Below are positions 25,192 through 34,473 of a stretch of DNA of 64,000 bases, one piece after another. Source of the DNA: an uncultured Lachnospiraceae bacterium (lineage in GTDB: Bacteria; Bacillota; Clostridia; Lachnospirales; Lachnospiraceae); assembly GCA_910579685.1 (NCBI GenBank), contig CAJTVN010000014.1, positions 1 to 64,000 on the forward strand. The letters are read 5' to 3'. Made by a program: the position numbers and the translations under genes. Numbering within the stretch: the first letter of the stretch is position 1; every line of letters starts with the position of its first letter. The notes beneath the pieces were generated by a model. That model was not told where the DNA came from, did no database searches, and saw only the letters and a list, made by a program, of their open reading frames with translations.

Positions 25192-26455
25192 CAAATTTCA
25201 GCCTGCCAAGGCGGATTTCATCCCCCGGCTCGAGAACCACGGACATATTCGGCTCCAGCCGCAGGCCGTTTTTGAAGGTTCCATTGGTTGAATTTAAATC
25301 TGTCATATAAATTCTGTTTTCCTCTCTGGCAAATCTCACATGTCTGCGGCTGATACTCTGATCGTTGATCACCATATCAACGCTGCCCGCCAGCTTTCCC
25401 GCAGTCAGGGGGAGTCTGCTCAAATCAATATGATTTTTGTTTCCTTTCCCAATCCCATACAGCTTGTTTTCACTGTTTTCCACCCAGGGGATAAAAACCG
25501 TATTTCCATGAGCCCTGTTTGCCTTTTCCCTTGCTTTCTCACATACAAAGGTTTCCTGATACGGTTTCTCCGTACTTTCATTGGATACCGCAGCATATCC
25601 TTTTCTCTTTTTGAGAAAAATCAGATAGACCCCGCTTACCACAAACAGCGCTCCCACCAAAAGGAATCCGGCGATCAGATAAACGCTCTCCCTCTCGGAG
25701 AGATAAAAGGTACGGGAGATATAGCTAAGAAGCACAAAGCTTACGGCACCGGCGAGCATCCATCCAAGAGCCGTCTTTTCCCGGGATTTTACCGTTTTAC
25801 TCTCCTCCTGCGGCTGCGGCGTTTTGTACTGCTCCACAGGCTCCTCCTCCGGCACCGGCTCCTGAAAGCCGTACAGTTCTTCCTGTGTGTCTCCGCTCTT
25901 TTCCTCCGCCCCATCCTCATAGTCCTGATCAAACCACTGAAGCACCTCGTCCAAAACGAACTGGTCTCTTTCAACCAGCTCAAGCATCTTATAAGTAAGC
26001 TCCACAGCCTCTCCATCCTCACTGTCAATCCTGCCAAGCAAAAAATCCAGCAAAGACGCAATATATCTTTCCTCCGTCTCACAGGGATAATAGAGAAAAG
26101 ACAACTCTTTTGTCTCCACATCCGCATAGATAAATTCCGGACGCAAAACCAAATTGCCTTCATTGAGCAAAAATCCTGACATCCCTTCCCCTACGATTTT
26201 CAGCTGCATAAAAAGCTGTTGCAGCTGTCGGATTCCGATCCGGGCATTTTCATAAAGGCTTGCCAGGTTCTGCTTTGAGGTGATCTCATAATACAGAAGC
26301 ATTTCTCCGTTGATATGTCTCTCCTGGCAGGGAAGAAGCCCGTCTATCCTGTTTGCGGTAATCATTCTGCACTGGTACAGATCCGTCATCGGATCTGCAA
26401 GCTTTAAGATCACATAATTGTGCCTGAAATCCTTATAATATTTTGTCTCCAACAT
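25181..26455 (-). CDS. DUF6382/FHA-domain membrane protein of the Tad locus
   Basis: A 424-residue protein ending the Tad operon. The N-terminal half (about 1-170) matches the DUF6382 type found in clostridial pilus loci. Two hydrophobic spans follow (near WMLAGAVSFVLLSYIS and IAGFLLVGALFVVSGVYLIF). The C-terminus is a forkhead-associated domain with SISRRHVRF and LNSTNGTFKNG, which binds phosphothreonine. This suggests Ser/Thr-kinase signalling onto pilus assembly; no kinase gene is in the window. The ATG at 26455 follows AAGGAGAG at slightly long spacing. Confidence 0.85.
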   Translation of the reverse strand: MLETKYYKDFRHNYVILKLADPMTDLYQCRMITANRIDGLLPCQERHINGEMLLYYEITSKQNLASLYENARIGIRQLQQLFMQLKIVGEGMSGFLLNEGNLVLRPEFIYADVETKELSFLYYPCETEERYIASLLDFLLGRIDSEDGEAVELTYKMLELVERDQFVLDEVLQWFDQDYEDGAEEKSGDTQEELYGFQEPVPEEEPVEQYKTPQPQEESKTVKSREKTALGWMLAGAVSFVLLSYISRTFYLSERESVYLIAGFLLVGALFVVSGVYLIFLKKRKGYAAVSNESTEKPYQETFVCEKAREKANRAHGNTVFIPWVENSENKLYGIGKGNKNHIDLSRLPLTAGKLAGSVDMVINDQSISRRHVRFAREENRIYMTDLNSTNGTFKNGLRLEPNMSVVLEPGDEIRLGRLKFVYR

Positions 26456-26461
26456 AAGTAT

Positions 26462-26908
26462 TCACCACTCTCCTTTCTTACCCATTCCTTCCTGTCTTCT
26501 TGTCATTGCAACGATTGCCAGCAAATCCAGCCTATCGGCCTGTTTTGTCACAGCAAGCGTCCCCTGATATCCCGTCGTCGATACCGATACCCGGCCCTTG
26601 TCGTATGCCACCCTCTGCTCCTGTATTCTGCAGAAAGGATAAAGAGACGCCTTTTTTGCCATACGGCTTTTCAGGTAGGATTCGTCCGGGTCTGTTTCTT
26701 CCGTCTCCCCATAAATCACTTCCCCGTAATTTTCCGCCGCATCCGTAAACCGACTGCCACGAAAGGCCAGCAGATAATTATCCTGTGAAATCACACATCT
26801 GTTGTAGAGATAAAAACCGCACAGAATAACCAGCATATAGAGAAACAAAACCATCGGCATAAGAAAAGAAGCCTCTACAGTCAGATACCCATTCCACTTC
26901 TTATTCAT
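26462..26908 (-). CDS. TadE-like pseudopilin
   Basis: A 148-residue minor pilin-like protein. GYLTVEASFLMPMVLFLYMLV is the TadE pattern: a Glu a few residues into a hydrophobic N-terminal helix preceded by a small residue, the site used by the Tad prepilin peptidase. The rest is a short polar domain. It overlaps the end of the prepilin peptidase gene by 8 bp. Confidence 0.8.
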   Translation of the reverse strand: MNKKWNGYLTVEASFLMPMVLFLYMLVILCGFYLYNRCVISQDNYLLAFRGSRFTDAAENYGEVIYGETEETDPDESYLKSRMAKKASLYPFCRIQEQRVAYDKGRVSVSTTGYQGTLAVTKQADRLDLLAIVAMTRRQEGMGKKGEW

Positions 26909-27323
26909 ACAGCAAAATCACCTCCATAGCCGCCAGTAGAAAGGGCATGAAGGGAATACACTCTCCCCGCCTTCCCGTCAGCAGCAAACACACCGCATAC
27001 AATCCTGTCAGAAAAATGCTGATGCAGGCGGCAATTGTACAAAAAATACTTCCCACCCACAATCCGATTACCAGAAGAACCGCCCCGTCTCCATATCCTA
27101 TTCTCTCTCCGGTCAGAACGGATAACAGCAAAAGAGCCATGCCCGGCAGCATACAGCCGGCAAAATAAAGCGGGGCAGCCCTTCCTCCCGCCGCCACATA
27201 CAGCACAGCCAAAGCGCCAAAAAGCAGCAGCGGCAAAGCCGGAAGTTTTCTCGTCCTTATATCCCATGCTGAAAGATAGCCCACCAGAAGAAGCGCTGCG
27301 CAGCTTCCAATTTTTTCATACAT
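26901..27323 (-). CDS. TadV/CpaA-type prepilin peptidase
   Basis: A 140-residue polytopic aspartyl protease (family A24) that cleaves the leader of Flp and TadE prepilins at the membrane. The two catalytic aspartates are Asp21 (SAWDIRT) and Asp79 in the GxGD motif (RIGYGDGAV). The N-terminal methylase domain of larger PilD enzymes is absent, as usual in Tad systems. Confidence 0.9.
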   Translation of the reverse strand: MYEKIGSCAALLLVGYLSAWDIRTRKLPALPLLLFGALAVLYVAAGGRAAPLYFAGCMLPGMALLLLSVLTGERIGYGDGAVLLVIGLWVGSIFCTIAACISIFLTGLYAVCLLLTGRRGECIPFMPFLLAAMEVILLYE

Positions 27324-27355
27324 GATCTTATTCCTTTCTTTTATCCCGTACCCTT

Positions 27356-28204
27356 CTATCCGCAGCTGCGGCAGGGGGGCCTGCCGCCTGCCTCGGATAT
27401 TGGTACGATAAAAACAGTTCTCTTTATGGAGGGACAGTCAGACCGGCCATGATACTTTCCACCCCACTGCGTTAAATACACAAGACCGGTTTCCCCCGGT
27501 TCACACAGCTCGCAGGGATAATATCTGCCTCCAGACTCATTGCGCTTTTCCTCCAGCTCTTCGCCAGCCACCGCATAAACATGGAAGCTGAGATATTTAC
27601 AGCTCTCCGTCAGATGATATCTGCTCCCTGCCGGAGTGATATATACAAACATCTCCTTTTCGTCTTCCCCCGCTTTCCCGCTGCCGGTATAGCCCACAAA
27701 GCCATGGCCGAAAAATCTGTCCTCCATTGTTATGTCCCCCACCGGCAGATACCAGATAAAGGGTTTCATGCTGCAGGCGGTTGTGATCCTGACATCCCCT
27801 GATACGGTTTTCTCCACATGGATCACAACTCCCTCTCTCCCCTTCTCCACACACAGAAAAGGCAGTATCTCCTTTTCTAACCGGTCCCTGATCTCTCCTT
27901 TTGCGGTTCCCGCATTGTTCCCGCTTTCCTCCTGTGCAAATTTGTCCTGATAGGAATAAAAACAGATTTTGCTTCCGCTCTGGTGCACAGCCGCATAAAG
28001 ATCACTCTGAAACCTTACGATCTCAAGACTGTAAAGCAGGGTAAACAGGAAAAGAAGAAAGAGAGGCAGTACCAGAGCGCCTTCCAGAGCCATGCTTCCA
28101 CTGAAAGAGGGGGGAAGGAAAGATGCTCCCTTAAAAGAACTGAAGAGAGATGGGGCCTTTCCTTTTATTGATTTTGCTGGAATTATCCTAGAATAAGAGA
28201 GCAT
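27356..28204 (-). CDS. TadE-like protein with C-terminal cysteine-pair repeats
   Basis: A 282-residue protein with a pilin-like segment (SGSMALEGALVLPLFLLFLFTLLYS) after a basic start. The C-terminal third holds two copies of a module: RYHLTESCKYL with PCELC, and KYHGRSDCPSI with PPCRSC. Each gives a Cys plus a C-x-x-C (or C-x2-C) pair and a histidine, suggesting metal binding or disulfides on the cell surface. GGAGGGGAGG precedes the ATG. The function of the modules in a pilus setting is unknown. Confidence 0.75.
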   Translation of the reverse strand: MLSYSRIIPAKSIKGKAPSLFSSFKGASFLPPSFSGSMALEGALVLPLFLLFLFTLLYSLEIVRFQSDLYAAVHQSGSKICFYSYQDKFAQEESGNNAGTAKGEIRDRLEKEILPFLCVEKGREGVVIHVEKTVSGDVRITTACSMKPFIWYLPVGDITMEDRFFGHGFVGYTGSGKAGEDEKEMFVYITPAGSRYHLTESCKYLSFHVYAVAGEELEEKRNESGGRYYPCELCEPGETGLVYLTQWGGKYHGRSDCPSIKRTVFIVPISEAGGRPPCRSCG

Positions 28205-28226
28205 CTTTCCTCCCCTCCTTTTTCAC

Positions 28227-29612
28227 TTAATAGTAGCCGTAGGTTCTGGTTAAGGCGTACTCATAGTTCCATCCCCCCTGCGCCATAATGTCTGCGGTAA
28301 ACCTTTCCACACACCAGTCCATGGAAAAAAGGGGATTCCCCGTGAGATACCGGATATCCATTTCCATCACATCCATTGTACGCAGATTCCTGGTATCCTC
28401 AGAAAGCAATGCCAGCATGCAGGCAAGATATTGTTCATAGGTAAGACCCTCCCCGTCCGATACGCCCGCCCCGGGAAGCCCTCCCTCCAGTACCTGCTGA
28501 ATCCCCGTATTCCAGCCTGATTTATCCATCTCCACCCTTCCGCCGTCCAAAAGACACTTCACATCGGCAATCGTTTCCAGGAAAGCGCAGGCGTACAAAA
28601 TACTTCTGGTGACAGGCTCGCCAAATTCCGGTTTCAGACTGACGGCATGGAGCGAGAATGCCGCCGCCTGCGCCTCCCCGCAGAGCCCGCCGTTTCCGAA
28701 AATCTGATTTACATTGGCTGCAAATCTCCAAAGAAACAGCCTTCCAATGACGGCCCTTAAATTCTCCTCATCCGATCCGTGCCCGCATACGATATATTCC
28801 AGCTGATATTTCAGAAGACCATCCTCCTTCTTTTTTCTGTAATTGCCCATCTTTTCAAACAGATAGGAGCGGAAGGCTTCTTCCTCCAATGTGTTTTGAG
28901 GCTTCCCCGCATGGTCTGAACGCTTCCCTGCCGAGATGTAATCCGTCCGGATCCGGCCGCCTCCAACTTTTCCCATATTTATTCCAAGCAGGTATAGGAC
29001 ATCGCTTCCAGAAAATCCAAAAATCCTGTCGGCCGGATTCCCAAGCAAAACCTCCTCCCACTCTCCCTCTTCATTTTGGATCACCGGCAGCTCCATGCCG
29101 GCAATCTGTTCCTGAAGCTGCCTCCATTCTTCCATGGCATCTGTCTGTTCCAGCCCTTCTGCCCTTGCAGGATATCCCTCAATGCAGGCCTCCTGCCTCT
29201 CTATTCCCCGATCCCGTATATAGCACAGCGCCTGCCGCTTCATGGAACTTCCGTTCCCCTGCGCCGCCGTACCGATTCCCCTTACGGACACCTTGCCAAT
29301 TCTGGCGACGCCCCACGGTTTCCCATTTCCGTCCCTTTCCCTGTTTGCACCCAGATAAAAGCGCAGACGGCTTTCCAAATTCGCACAGGAAGGCTCCTTT
29401 CCAAGATAGGTAAGATCCACATAGAGCAGGCCGTATCTCTCGTGGAGCGGGATACTGAATTCCGCAAGAGCGGAATTCATGGCAATATCCACATCCCCCT
29501 CCAGCCGGAGCTTTTCCCCGTTGCGGATCGCACTGCCTGTAAGCAGAAGAACAAAGCCTGCAAGAACAGAGAGCGACAGGGACAAAAATACCGTGAGATA
29601 CCCTTTCATCAT
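28227..29612 (-). CDS. DUF5702 protein of the Tad locus
   Basis: A 461-residue protein with one N-terminal membrane helix (GYLTVFLSLSLSVLAGFVLLLTG) and a large extracytoplasmic part, of the DUF5702 type regularly found in clostridial Tad operons. The N-terminal helix after a short basic start resembles that of minor pilins. Its start overlaps the Flp pilin gene by 4 bp (ATGA). Function not established. Confidence 0.78.
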   Translation of the reverse strand: MMKGYLTVFLSLSLSVLAGFVLLLTGSAIRNGEKLRLEGDVDIAMNSALAEFSIPLHERYGLLYVDLTYLGKEPSCANLESRLRFYLGANRERDGNGKPWGVARIGKVSVRGIGTAAQGNGSSMKRQALCYIRDRGIERQEACIEGYPARAEGLEQTDAMEEWRQLQEQIAGMELPVIQNEEGEWEEVLLGNPADRIFGFSGSDVLYLLGINMGKVGGGRIRTDYISAGKRSDHAGKPQNTLEEEAFRSYLFEKMGNYRKKKEDGLLKYQLEYIVCGHGSDEENLRAVIGRLFLWRFAANVNQIFGNGGLCGEAQAAAFSLHAVSLKPEFGEPVTRSILYACAFLETIADVKCLLDGGRVEMDKSGWNTGIQQVLEGGLPGAGVSDGEGLTYEQYLACMLALLSEDTRNLRTMDVMEMDIRYLTGNPLFSMDWCVERFTADIMAQGGWNYEYALTRTYGYY

Positions 29613-29797
29613 GACAGGATCGCAGAGCTGTCCGCCGATATCTTCTGGAAAATGACACCCGTCAATTCCCGGATCTGAGTCTTGAAAATCAGCACCAGGC
29701 CGATCAGCACCACAATAATCAAAATAACCTCCACGGTTCCCATTCCTCTGTTATCTCTGAAAATATTTCTTAATCTCTTTAACATCCATTCATCCAT
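29609..29797 (-). CDS. flp: Flp-type pilin
   Basis: A 62-residue type IVb pilin, probable major subunit of the pilus. DNRGMGTVEVILIIVVLIGLVL shows a Gly/Met-Gly cleavage context, Glu at mature position 5 and a continuous hydrophobic helix. AGAAAGG directly touches the first ATG, so translation may begin at the ATG four codons later (29785). It lies between tadC and the DUF5702 gene. Confidence 0.85.
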   Translation of the reverse strand: MDEWMLKRLRNIFRDNRGMGTVEVILIIVVLIGLVLIFKTQIRELTGVIFQKISADSSAILS

Positions 29798-29814
29798 CCT
29801 TTCTCTTTTACTTG

Positions 29815-31185
29815 TCAGATGCTTCCAAAGCCGTTAAAGGCCGGAAGCAGAATCAAAAACATGACTACGATTAACATCAGCAGCATTGGAAAAAGCAGCC
29901 TGGTTCCCGCCTCCTCTCCCTGCTTTCTCGCTCTGCTTCTTCTCTCGTCAAAGGCAAGCTCCGTCTCCTGAGAAAGCAGAGTCAGCATCCCGCCCTCCCC
30001 CTGTCTTAAATGGGCTGAAAGGAGGAACCCAAGCTTACGGCAGTGCGGCTCCCCGCATCTTCTTCCCCATTCCCGGTAAACCGTATCCTGGGCTATTCCA
30101 TTTCGCAACTGGCAGTTGGAAATGAGAATTTCTTCGTAAAGAAATCGCTTATTTCCCGTCCGGCCGCGTTCCTTCTCATAATCCGCACCCATTTTGAAAA
30201 AGGCGTTCTTTACTGTCATTCCCGCTCCCATATACAGCTGAAGCTTACAGACGAATTCCGGATACAGCCTGGAAATCTCCTCCAGCCGCCTGCGGCTTTT
30301 ACTGCCAAGATCCTGTTTCATTCCATATGAGACAAGTGCGGCCGCTCCAATTCCCAGAAGAAGCAAAAGTCCGCTGCCATCCTGTCTCTTCTCCTTCCAG
30401 GTAACCGCCATCCCCTCCACCTCTTCCGGAAGCTGTATCATGTGGTTTTTTTCACTTTTCTCGTCATTGCGCATAAGCAAATCCTCCAGTGCGTTCCGGT
30501 ACTTCTCCTCTGAATCCAGGCTCTTTGGAAGCAGGCGCACATAAAAATCCTGTTCCCATCGTGCATCCTCATAGGACAGCACCGCTGTCAGTATCACCTC
30601 CTCTCCCTGCTTCGCAAGTCCTTTTGTCTCCACTCTTCCATCCGTCCGGATTCTCTCATAGTCGCTGCTCCTCCAGGCAACCGCAAACGGATAGCCTGCA
30701 AGGGCGGACGGAAGCGCCAGATCAGACCTCACATTCGCAAGGTCTTCATTTTCTCCCGCTATGAGTCCCGGGATCTCCGCCAGCGCCTGCTCTTTCAGAG
30801 CTTCCAGCTCTTTTCGGGTAAAAATGCGCTCCCGCACTTCATATGTAAATTTTTCCGTCCCCAGTACGGTGCTGGCCAGCAGCGTCACCACATAATTCCC
30901 CTCTCCCCATTCCTTTCTCTGCAGATGGGTCCCTTCCGCCAATCTGCTCTGAGTCCGGCTGCTCCCACTCAGGCATACGGCGGACACAATCCCGATTGCT
31001 GCCACTGCCGACATGACCTTTATTTTTCGCTTCTGGTACTCTTCATACCTTTTCTTTCGGTCTTCACCCGGATACAGTCCTGACAGCATTTCTTCCACTT
31101 CCGCATCCACCCTTTGCATCCGGCATATCCTTTCACACAGATTTTCCGGGACTGTGTGAATCCCTCTTCTTCCGCTAACCGCCAT
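29815..31185 (-). CDS. tadC: TadC-type GspF protein with an extracytoplasmic insertion
   Basis: A 456-residue inner-membrane assembly protein. The C-terminal half (from about residue 285) is a GspF/TadC domain (ISRLYPEFVCKLQLYMGAGMTVKNAF, ending in a hydrophobic tail). The N-terminal half has a membrane segment (VMSAVAAIGIVSAVCLSG) and a beta-rich region of about 190 residues that reads like an immunoglobulin-like fold (FAVAWRSSDYERIRTDGRVE). Standard TadC proteins lack this part. AAGGAG precedes the ATG. Confidence 0.82.
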   Translation of the reverse strand: MAVSGRRGIHTVPENLCERICRMQRVDAEVEEMLSGLYPGEDRKKRYEEYQKRKIKVMSAVAAIGIVSAVCLSGSSRTQSRLAEGTHLQRKEWGEGNYVVTLLASTVLGTEKFTYEVRERIFTRKELEALKEQALAEIPGLIAGENEDLANVRSDLALPSALAGYPFAVAWRSSDYERIRTDGRVETKGLAKQGEEVILTAVLSYEDARWEQDFYVRLLPKSLDSEEKYRNALEDLLMRNDEKSEKNHMIQLPEEVEGMAVTWKEKRQDGSGLLLLLGIGAAALVSYGMKQDLGSKSRRRLEEISRLYPEFVCKLQLYMGAGMTVKNAFFKMGADYEKERGRTGNKRFLYEEILISNCQLRNGIAQDTVYREWGRRCGEPHCRKLGFLLSAHLRQGEGGMLTLLSQETELAFDERRSRARKQGEEAGTRLLFPMLLMLIVVMFLILLPAFNGFGSI

Positions 31186-31201
31186 TGCCGCTCCTTTCTT
31201 C

Positions 31202-31966
31202 TCACACCCGGATGGAGGCCGCCCTTACTCCGGCCAGATAAGCCCCCAGATAGATACAGAGACACACTGTCATGACAACGACTCCTGACAGAGAGTGGTA
31301 CATACCGTCAAAGTATCCCGGCGATGTGAATTTCACATAAAGAACCAGAAGAAATGGCATGCCGTTCATTATTTTCTGTTCCAGCCGTCTTGCGCTGAGA
31401 ATCGTCTCAATTTCCCTCTGGGTCTGGGCCTTACTGCTGATCGTCTGTGCCGTCCTCTCCATAACGGCAGTCATATTTCCTCCGCTCAGCCTGGCAATGG
31501 CATAAACCTCCGAAAATTCCTTTATCTCATCAATACCGCTCTCCTCCCCGATCCTTTTCCAAAGCTCCGTTGAGGGAATCCGGTTTTCAAGGCCGCTCTT
31601 TATCTCCCGCAGCATGCCGCAGACGGCGCTCTCCCGGCCATAGAGGTCCGCCATATCGCCATAGCTGTTTAAAAAAGCATTTTCAGCCGAATAACCGGCT
31701 TTCTGCCCCGCGGTCGCCAGAAGCAGCATTTCCTTGAACTGCCATCTTGCCTCCTGCTTCTTTCTTTGAAGCAGTCCCTTTTTCTCCGAATCATAAAACC
31801 AGCATCCCACAGGAAACAGGAAAATTGCCGCCGCCAGACTGTGGTAAAAGCAGTAATCAATCAGCAGGACCACACCGGCTCCTTTCAGGATCAACACGGC
31901 CTTTTCTCTTCCCGACAGCGAAAAAAACATATTATTCGTTATATCCTGCCGCCTTAATTTTTTCAT
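31202..31966 (-). CDS. tadB: TadB-type GspF protein
   Basis: A 254-residue membrane protein of the type II/IV secretion F family, the platform partner of TadA. The GspF domain spans about residues 75-215 (KEMLLLATAGQKAGYSAENAF, then ARLSGGNMTAVMERTAQTIS), with hydrophobic helices near residues 25-55 and at the C-terminus. It overlaps tadA by 35 bp. Confidence 0.88.
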   Translation of the reverse strand: MKKLRRQDITNNMFFSLSGREKAVLILKGAGVVLLIDYCFYHSLAAAIFLFPVGCWFYDSEKKGLLQRKKQEARWQFKEMLLLATAGQKAGYSAENAFLNSYGDMADLYGRESAVCGMLREIKSGLENRIPSTELWKRIGEESGIDEIKEFSEVYAIARLSGGNMTAVMERTAQTISSKAQTQREIETILSARRLEQKIMNGMPFLLVLYVKFTSPGYFDGMYHSLSGVVVMTVCLCIYLGAYLAGVRAASIRV

Positions 31967-33197
31967 CCCTTTTCAATTCCCCTTTTTTTGTCAACTTTCC
32001 CATAACTCTTCCTCCGTCCGCCTCCCCCTTTTCCTCAAACTGAAACAGTGTCTGCAGGGCGACCTCCGTCCCTCTGACAGATACAGGCTCCACAATTTCC
32101 ATCACGCGCCTGCTTCCATCCCGCAGCCTGCCGAGATGAACCATGAGGTCAAACCCCGAAACAATCTGCTTGCGTATAGCCGCTATGGGAAGCTCCATCC
32201 CCATCAAAACCATGGTTTCCAGACGGCTCACCACGTCTCGGGCACTGTTGGCGTGAACCGTGGTCATGGCGCTGTGCCCCACATTGACGCTCTGCAGCAT
32301 ATCCACCGCTTCCTTTCCCCGAACCTCGCCCACGATAATTCGGTCGGGGCGCATCCGCAGGGAGGTCCGTATCAGGTCTCTTATGGTTATTTCCCTGCAG
32401 CCCTCCACATTGGCATTTCTTGTCTCCATGCGCACCAGATTGGGGAGATTCTGAAGCTGAAGCTCCGCACTGTCCTCAATCGTAATCACCCGCTGATCCT
32501 TTGGCACCATTCCCGAAAGCGCATTCAAAAAGGTGGTCTTTCCGCAGCCCGTTCCTCCGCTGACCAGAATATTACAGCCGGCCTTCACCAGTTTTTCCAG
32601 AAAGGCGGCAGCCTCCTCGTCTATGGCTCCAAGATCAATCAGCCGCTCCATGGTAATCGCTTCCTTCGGGAAACGGCGTATGGTCAGAATCGGTCCGTCA
32701 ATGGCCACCGGATAGAGCACGGCGTTCACCCTTGATCCGTCTCTCAGCCTCGCATCCACAATCGGGGAGGCTTCGTTTATTACCCGGTTGCAGTCCGCCG
32801 CTATCTGCTGTATCACATGGTTCAGCTTTTCCCTGGAATCAAACCGGACGTCAAGCTGTGTCAGTTTTCCGTACTTCTCCACAAATACCGGCTGCGTCCC
32901 GTTTACCATAATCTCCGTTATCTCCGGATCATTGATCAGATCCTGCAGGATTCCCAGACGCCTGATCGCATAGAAAATTTCCCGCCGCAGAGCCGCCTTG
33001 GCCTCAAGTTCCAGATATCTTGTCTTTCCCTCTCTCAGAATTTCCTCATCGATCATCTCCTGTATCTCTTCCTCGCTGGTCTGCCTGGTCAGATCCATTC
33101 TCCCGATAATTTCTTCCTGCAGCGCCGCCAGATCACAACCCGTGTCCGAACAGATCCGGAAATATTTCTTTTTTGATGTATCCTGCCAGCTCTCCAT
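31932..33197 (-). CDS. tadA: TadA/CpaF pilus assembly ATPase
   Basis: A 421-residue hexameric secretion ATPase driving Flp pilus assembly. Walker A is GGTGCGKTTFLNAL, and RPDRIIVGEVRGKEA with the later TTVHANSARDVVSRLE are family boxes. The N-terminal domain has the CpaF pattern (LGILQDLINDPEITEIMVNG). The start at 33197 overlaps the CpaE-like gene by 65 bp behind GGGGAA; a later start is possible. Confidence 0.94.
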   Translation of the reverse strand: MESWQDTSKKKYFRICSDTGCDLAALQEEIIGRMDLTRQTSEEEIQEMIDEEILREGKTRYLELEAKAALRREIFYAIRRLGILQDLINDPEITEIMVNGTQPVFVEKYGKLTQLDVRFDSREKLNHVIQQIAADCNRVINEASPIVDARLRDGSRVNAVLYPVAIDGPILTIRRFPKEAITMERLIDLGAIDEEAAAFLEKLVKAGCNILVSGGTGCGKTTFLNALSGMVPKDQRVITIEDSAELQLQNLPNLVRMETRNANVEGCREITIRDLIRTSLRMRPDRIIVGEVRGKEAVDMLQSVNVGHSAMTTVHANSARDVVSRLETMVLMGMELPIAAIRKQIVSGFDLMVHLGRLRDGSRRVMEIVEPVSVRGTEVALQTLFQFEEKGEADGGRVMGKLTKKGELKRDEKIKAAGYNE

Positions 33198-34146
33198 AAG
33201 TCAGTTCCCCAAAATGAAGGGGCAGCTGTCTGAAGATCGGCAGATTCCATTTCTTCGTCTTTTCTGTGATTTTTCCATACTGCATGTCCTCCAACGCTCT
33301 CTCGTATTGTTCAATTTTTGCCTCGGCCAGTGCGTCTTCCCTCACAATGGTGTAAATGTGGTCACAGTTTTGCAACACCTCCCACAAATCAAGAAGACTG
33401 TCCGACAGATCCAGAATGAGATATTCATATCCGCTCACTCTCTCGATTTCCCGAAAGAGATCCACCCATTGAGCGCCCCGAATGCCGGCAAGACTATGAT
33501 AGACCTCTGCCGGAGGTATAAAGTCCATGCCGTTTATGCTCTCTACCATGCTCTCCAGACGGTAAAACAGCTTTTCCCTGGCACAGCTGAAATAATATGC
33601 CAGATCAGCTATATCGCTTTTGAAAGTCCGGTTTAACATTCGGCCAAGTCCCGAATAGGCCTCAAAATTTAAATAAAGGGTTTTTCCGCGACGGGCCAGC
33701 ATCTGGCCCAGAGTCAATGAAAATGTGGTTTGAAGACACCTTCCAACCGGTGTGTAGATTCCAATGATGTGCATCTTTTTGGTTCCGACTCTGAGAACCG
33801 GCCCGGAGTCCTGTACCTTCTCCGTATAGTACTCCATGACCTCCCGCAGCACGTTCTCGCAGGACTGGTACTTGTTTATATGGCACAGAGCCCGGTTCAA
33901 ATTGTTTCCATTCTCGCTGAGAATAATAATGTGCGGTATTTTTAATTTTTCAACTTCCTGTTGATATGCGCTTTCTGATATGAGCAGGCATTCGATTTCC
34001 TCTTTTTCCGCATAGGAGAAGAAGATGTCCGCCTTTGTAAAGACATGGATTTCAAAAGGCACGTTTTCCTTTTCACTGATAAAATCCATCAAACGATATG
34101 CATAGCTCTCCTCACCGTCAAAAACCGCAAGGATTCTTTTGTTCAA
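33133..34146 (-). CDS. CpaE/TadZ-like MinD-family protein
   Basis: A 337-residue protein at the head of the Tad operon with an atypical receiver-like N-terminus (residues 1-105) and a MinD/ParA-like C-terminal fold. It is probably a localisation factor for the pilus machine. The deviant Walker A expected as KGGxGKT reads TPVGRCLQTTF, lacking the lysines, so ATP hydrolysis is doubtful; this is common among TadZ/CpaE proteins. AAGGGG precedes the ATG. Confidence 0.78.
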   Translation of the reverse strand: MNKRILAVFDGEESYAYRLMDFISEKENVPFEIHVFTKADIFFSYAEKEEIECLLISESAYQQEVEKLKIPHIIILSENGNNLNRALCHINKYQSCENVLREVMEYYTEKVQDSGPVLRVGTKKMHIIGIYTPVGRCLQTTFSLTLGQMLARRGKTLYLNFEAYSGLGRMLNRTFKSDIADLAYYFSCAREKLFYRLESMVESINGMDFIPPAEVYHSLAGIRGAQWVDLFREIERVSGYEYLILDLSDSLLDLWEVLQNCDHIYTIVREDALAEAKIEQYERALEDMQYGKITEKTKKWNLPIFRQLPLHFGELTYGELAGYIKKEIFPDLFGHGL

Positions 34147-34315
34147 TCATTACCCCTTTCTGCTTTATGAAAATGTCAAGCTGCTGGTAATTCCCGTTAC
34201 TCGAAAAGGTGGAAAGAAACTTTCCTGTGACCTTCCTTGGAATGCGCCCGCATCCCTCGTAGAATAGAAATTATTGATAGATCACTAACTAAGACTGTCT
34301 TTCGTTGTAATCTGA

Positions 34316-34344
34316 ATTATATATAAGAATTTTTTACTTGTAAA
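34316..34344 (-). promoter_or_regulatory. sigma-A promoter of the Tad operon
   Basis: TTTACA (34344-34339), 17-bp spacer, TATAAT (34321-34316). Predicted start is near 34309. It is the only good promoter found before the ten-gene Tad run. Confidence 0.75.
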
Positions 34345-34411
34345 GTAGATAGAAGTAATTTTTTTAATTTTGGTAAATTTTTCCAATTTTTTATTTCATT
34401 TTTTACCCTGA

Positions 34412-34449
34412 TTACCGGAAAACCCAGTGTTTTCAAGGCTTCCCGGCAA
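34412..34449 (-). terminator. stem-loop after bofA
   Basis: In the minus-strand RNA a 14-pair stem (with G-U pairs) forms between 34449-34436 and 34425-34412 around a 10-nt loop. On the plus strand the wobble pairs become mismatches, so it belongs to the bofA transcript. There is no U-run, so termination is not certain. Confidence 0.45.
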
Positions 34450-34473
34450 TTAAAAAATTACCAAAGGGACGAT

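Larger units (their letters stand above)
34147..34473. other. 327-bp spacer: Tad promoter, long leader and bofA stem-loop
   Basis: The spacer between the Tad operon and bofA holds the Tad promoter (34316-34344), a leader of about 160 nt running to the start codon at 34146, an AT-rich stretch (34345-34410) and the stem-loop after bofA (34412-34449). I looked for a cyclic-di-GMP or other riboswitch core in the leader and did not recognise one. Confidence 0.6.

Noticed and set aside
34147..34309. Riboswitch (cyclic-di-GMP or similar) in the Tad leader
   Set aside because: The leader is long enough, but I could not find the conserved cores of the c-di-GMP-I or -II classes or another known class.
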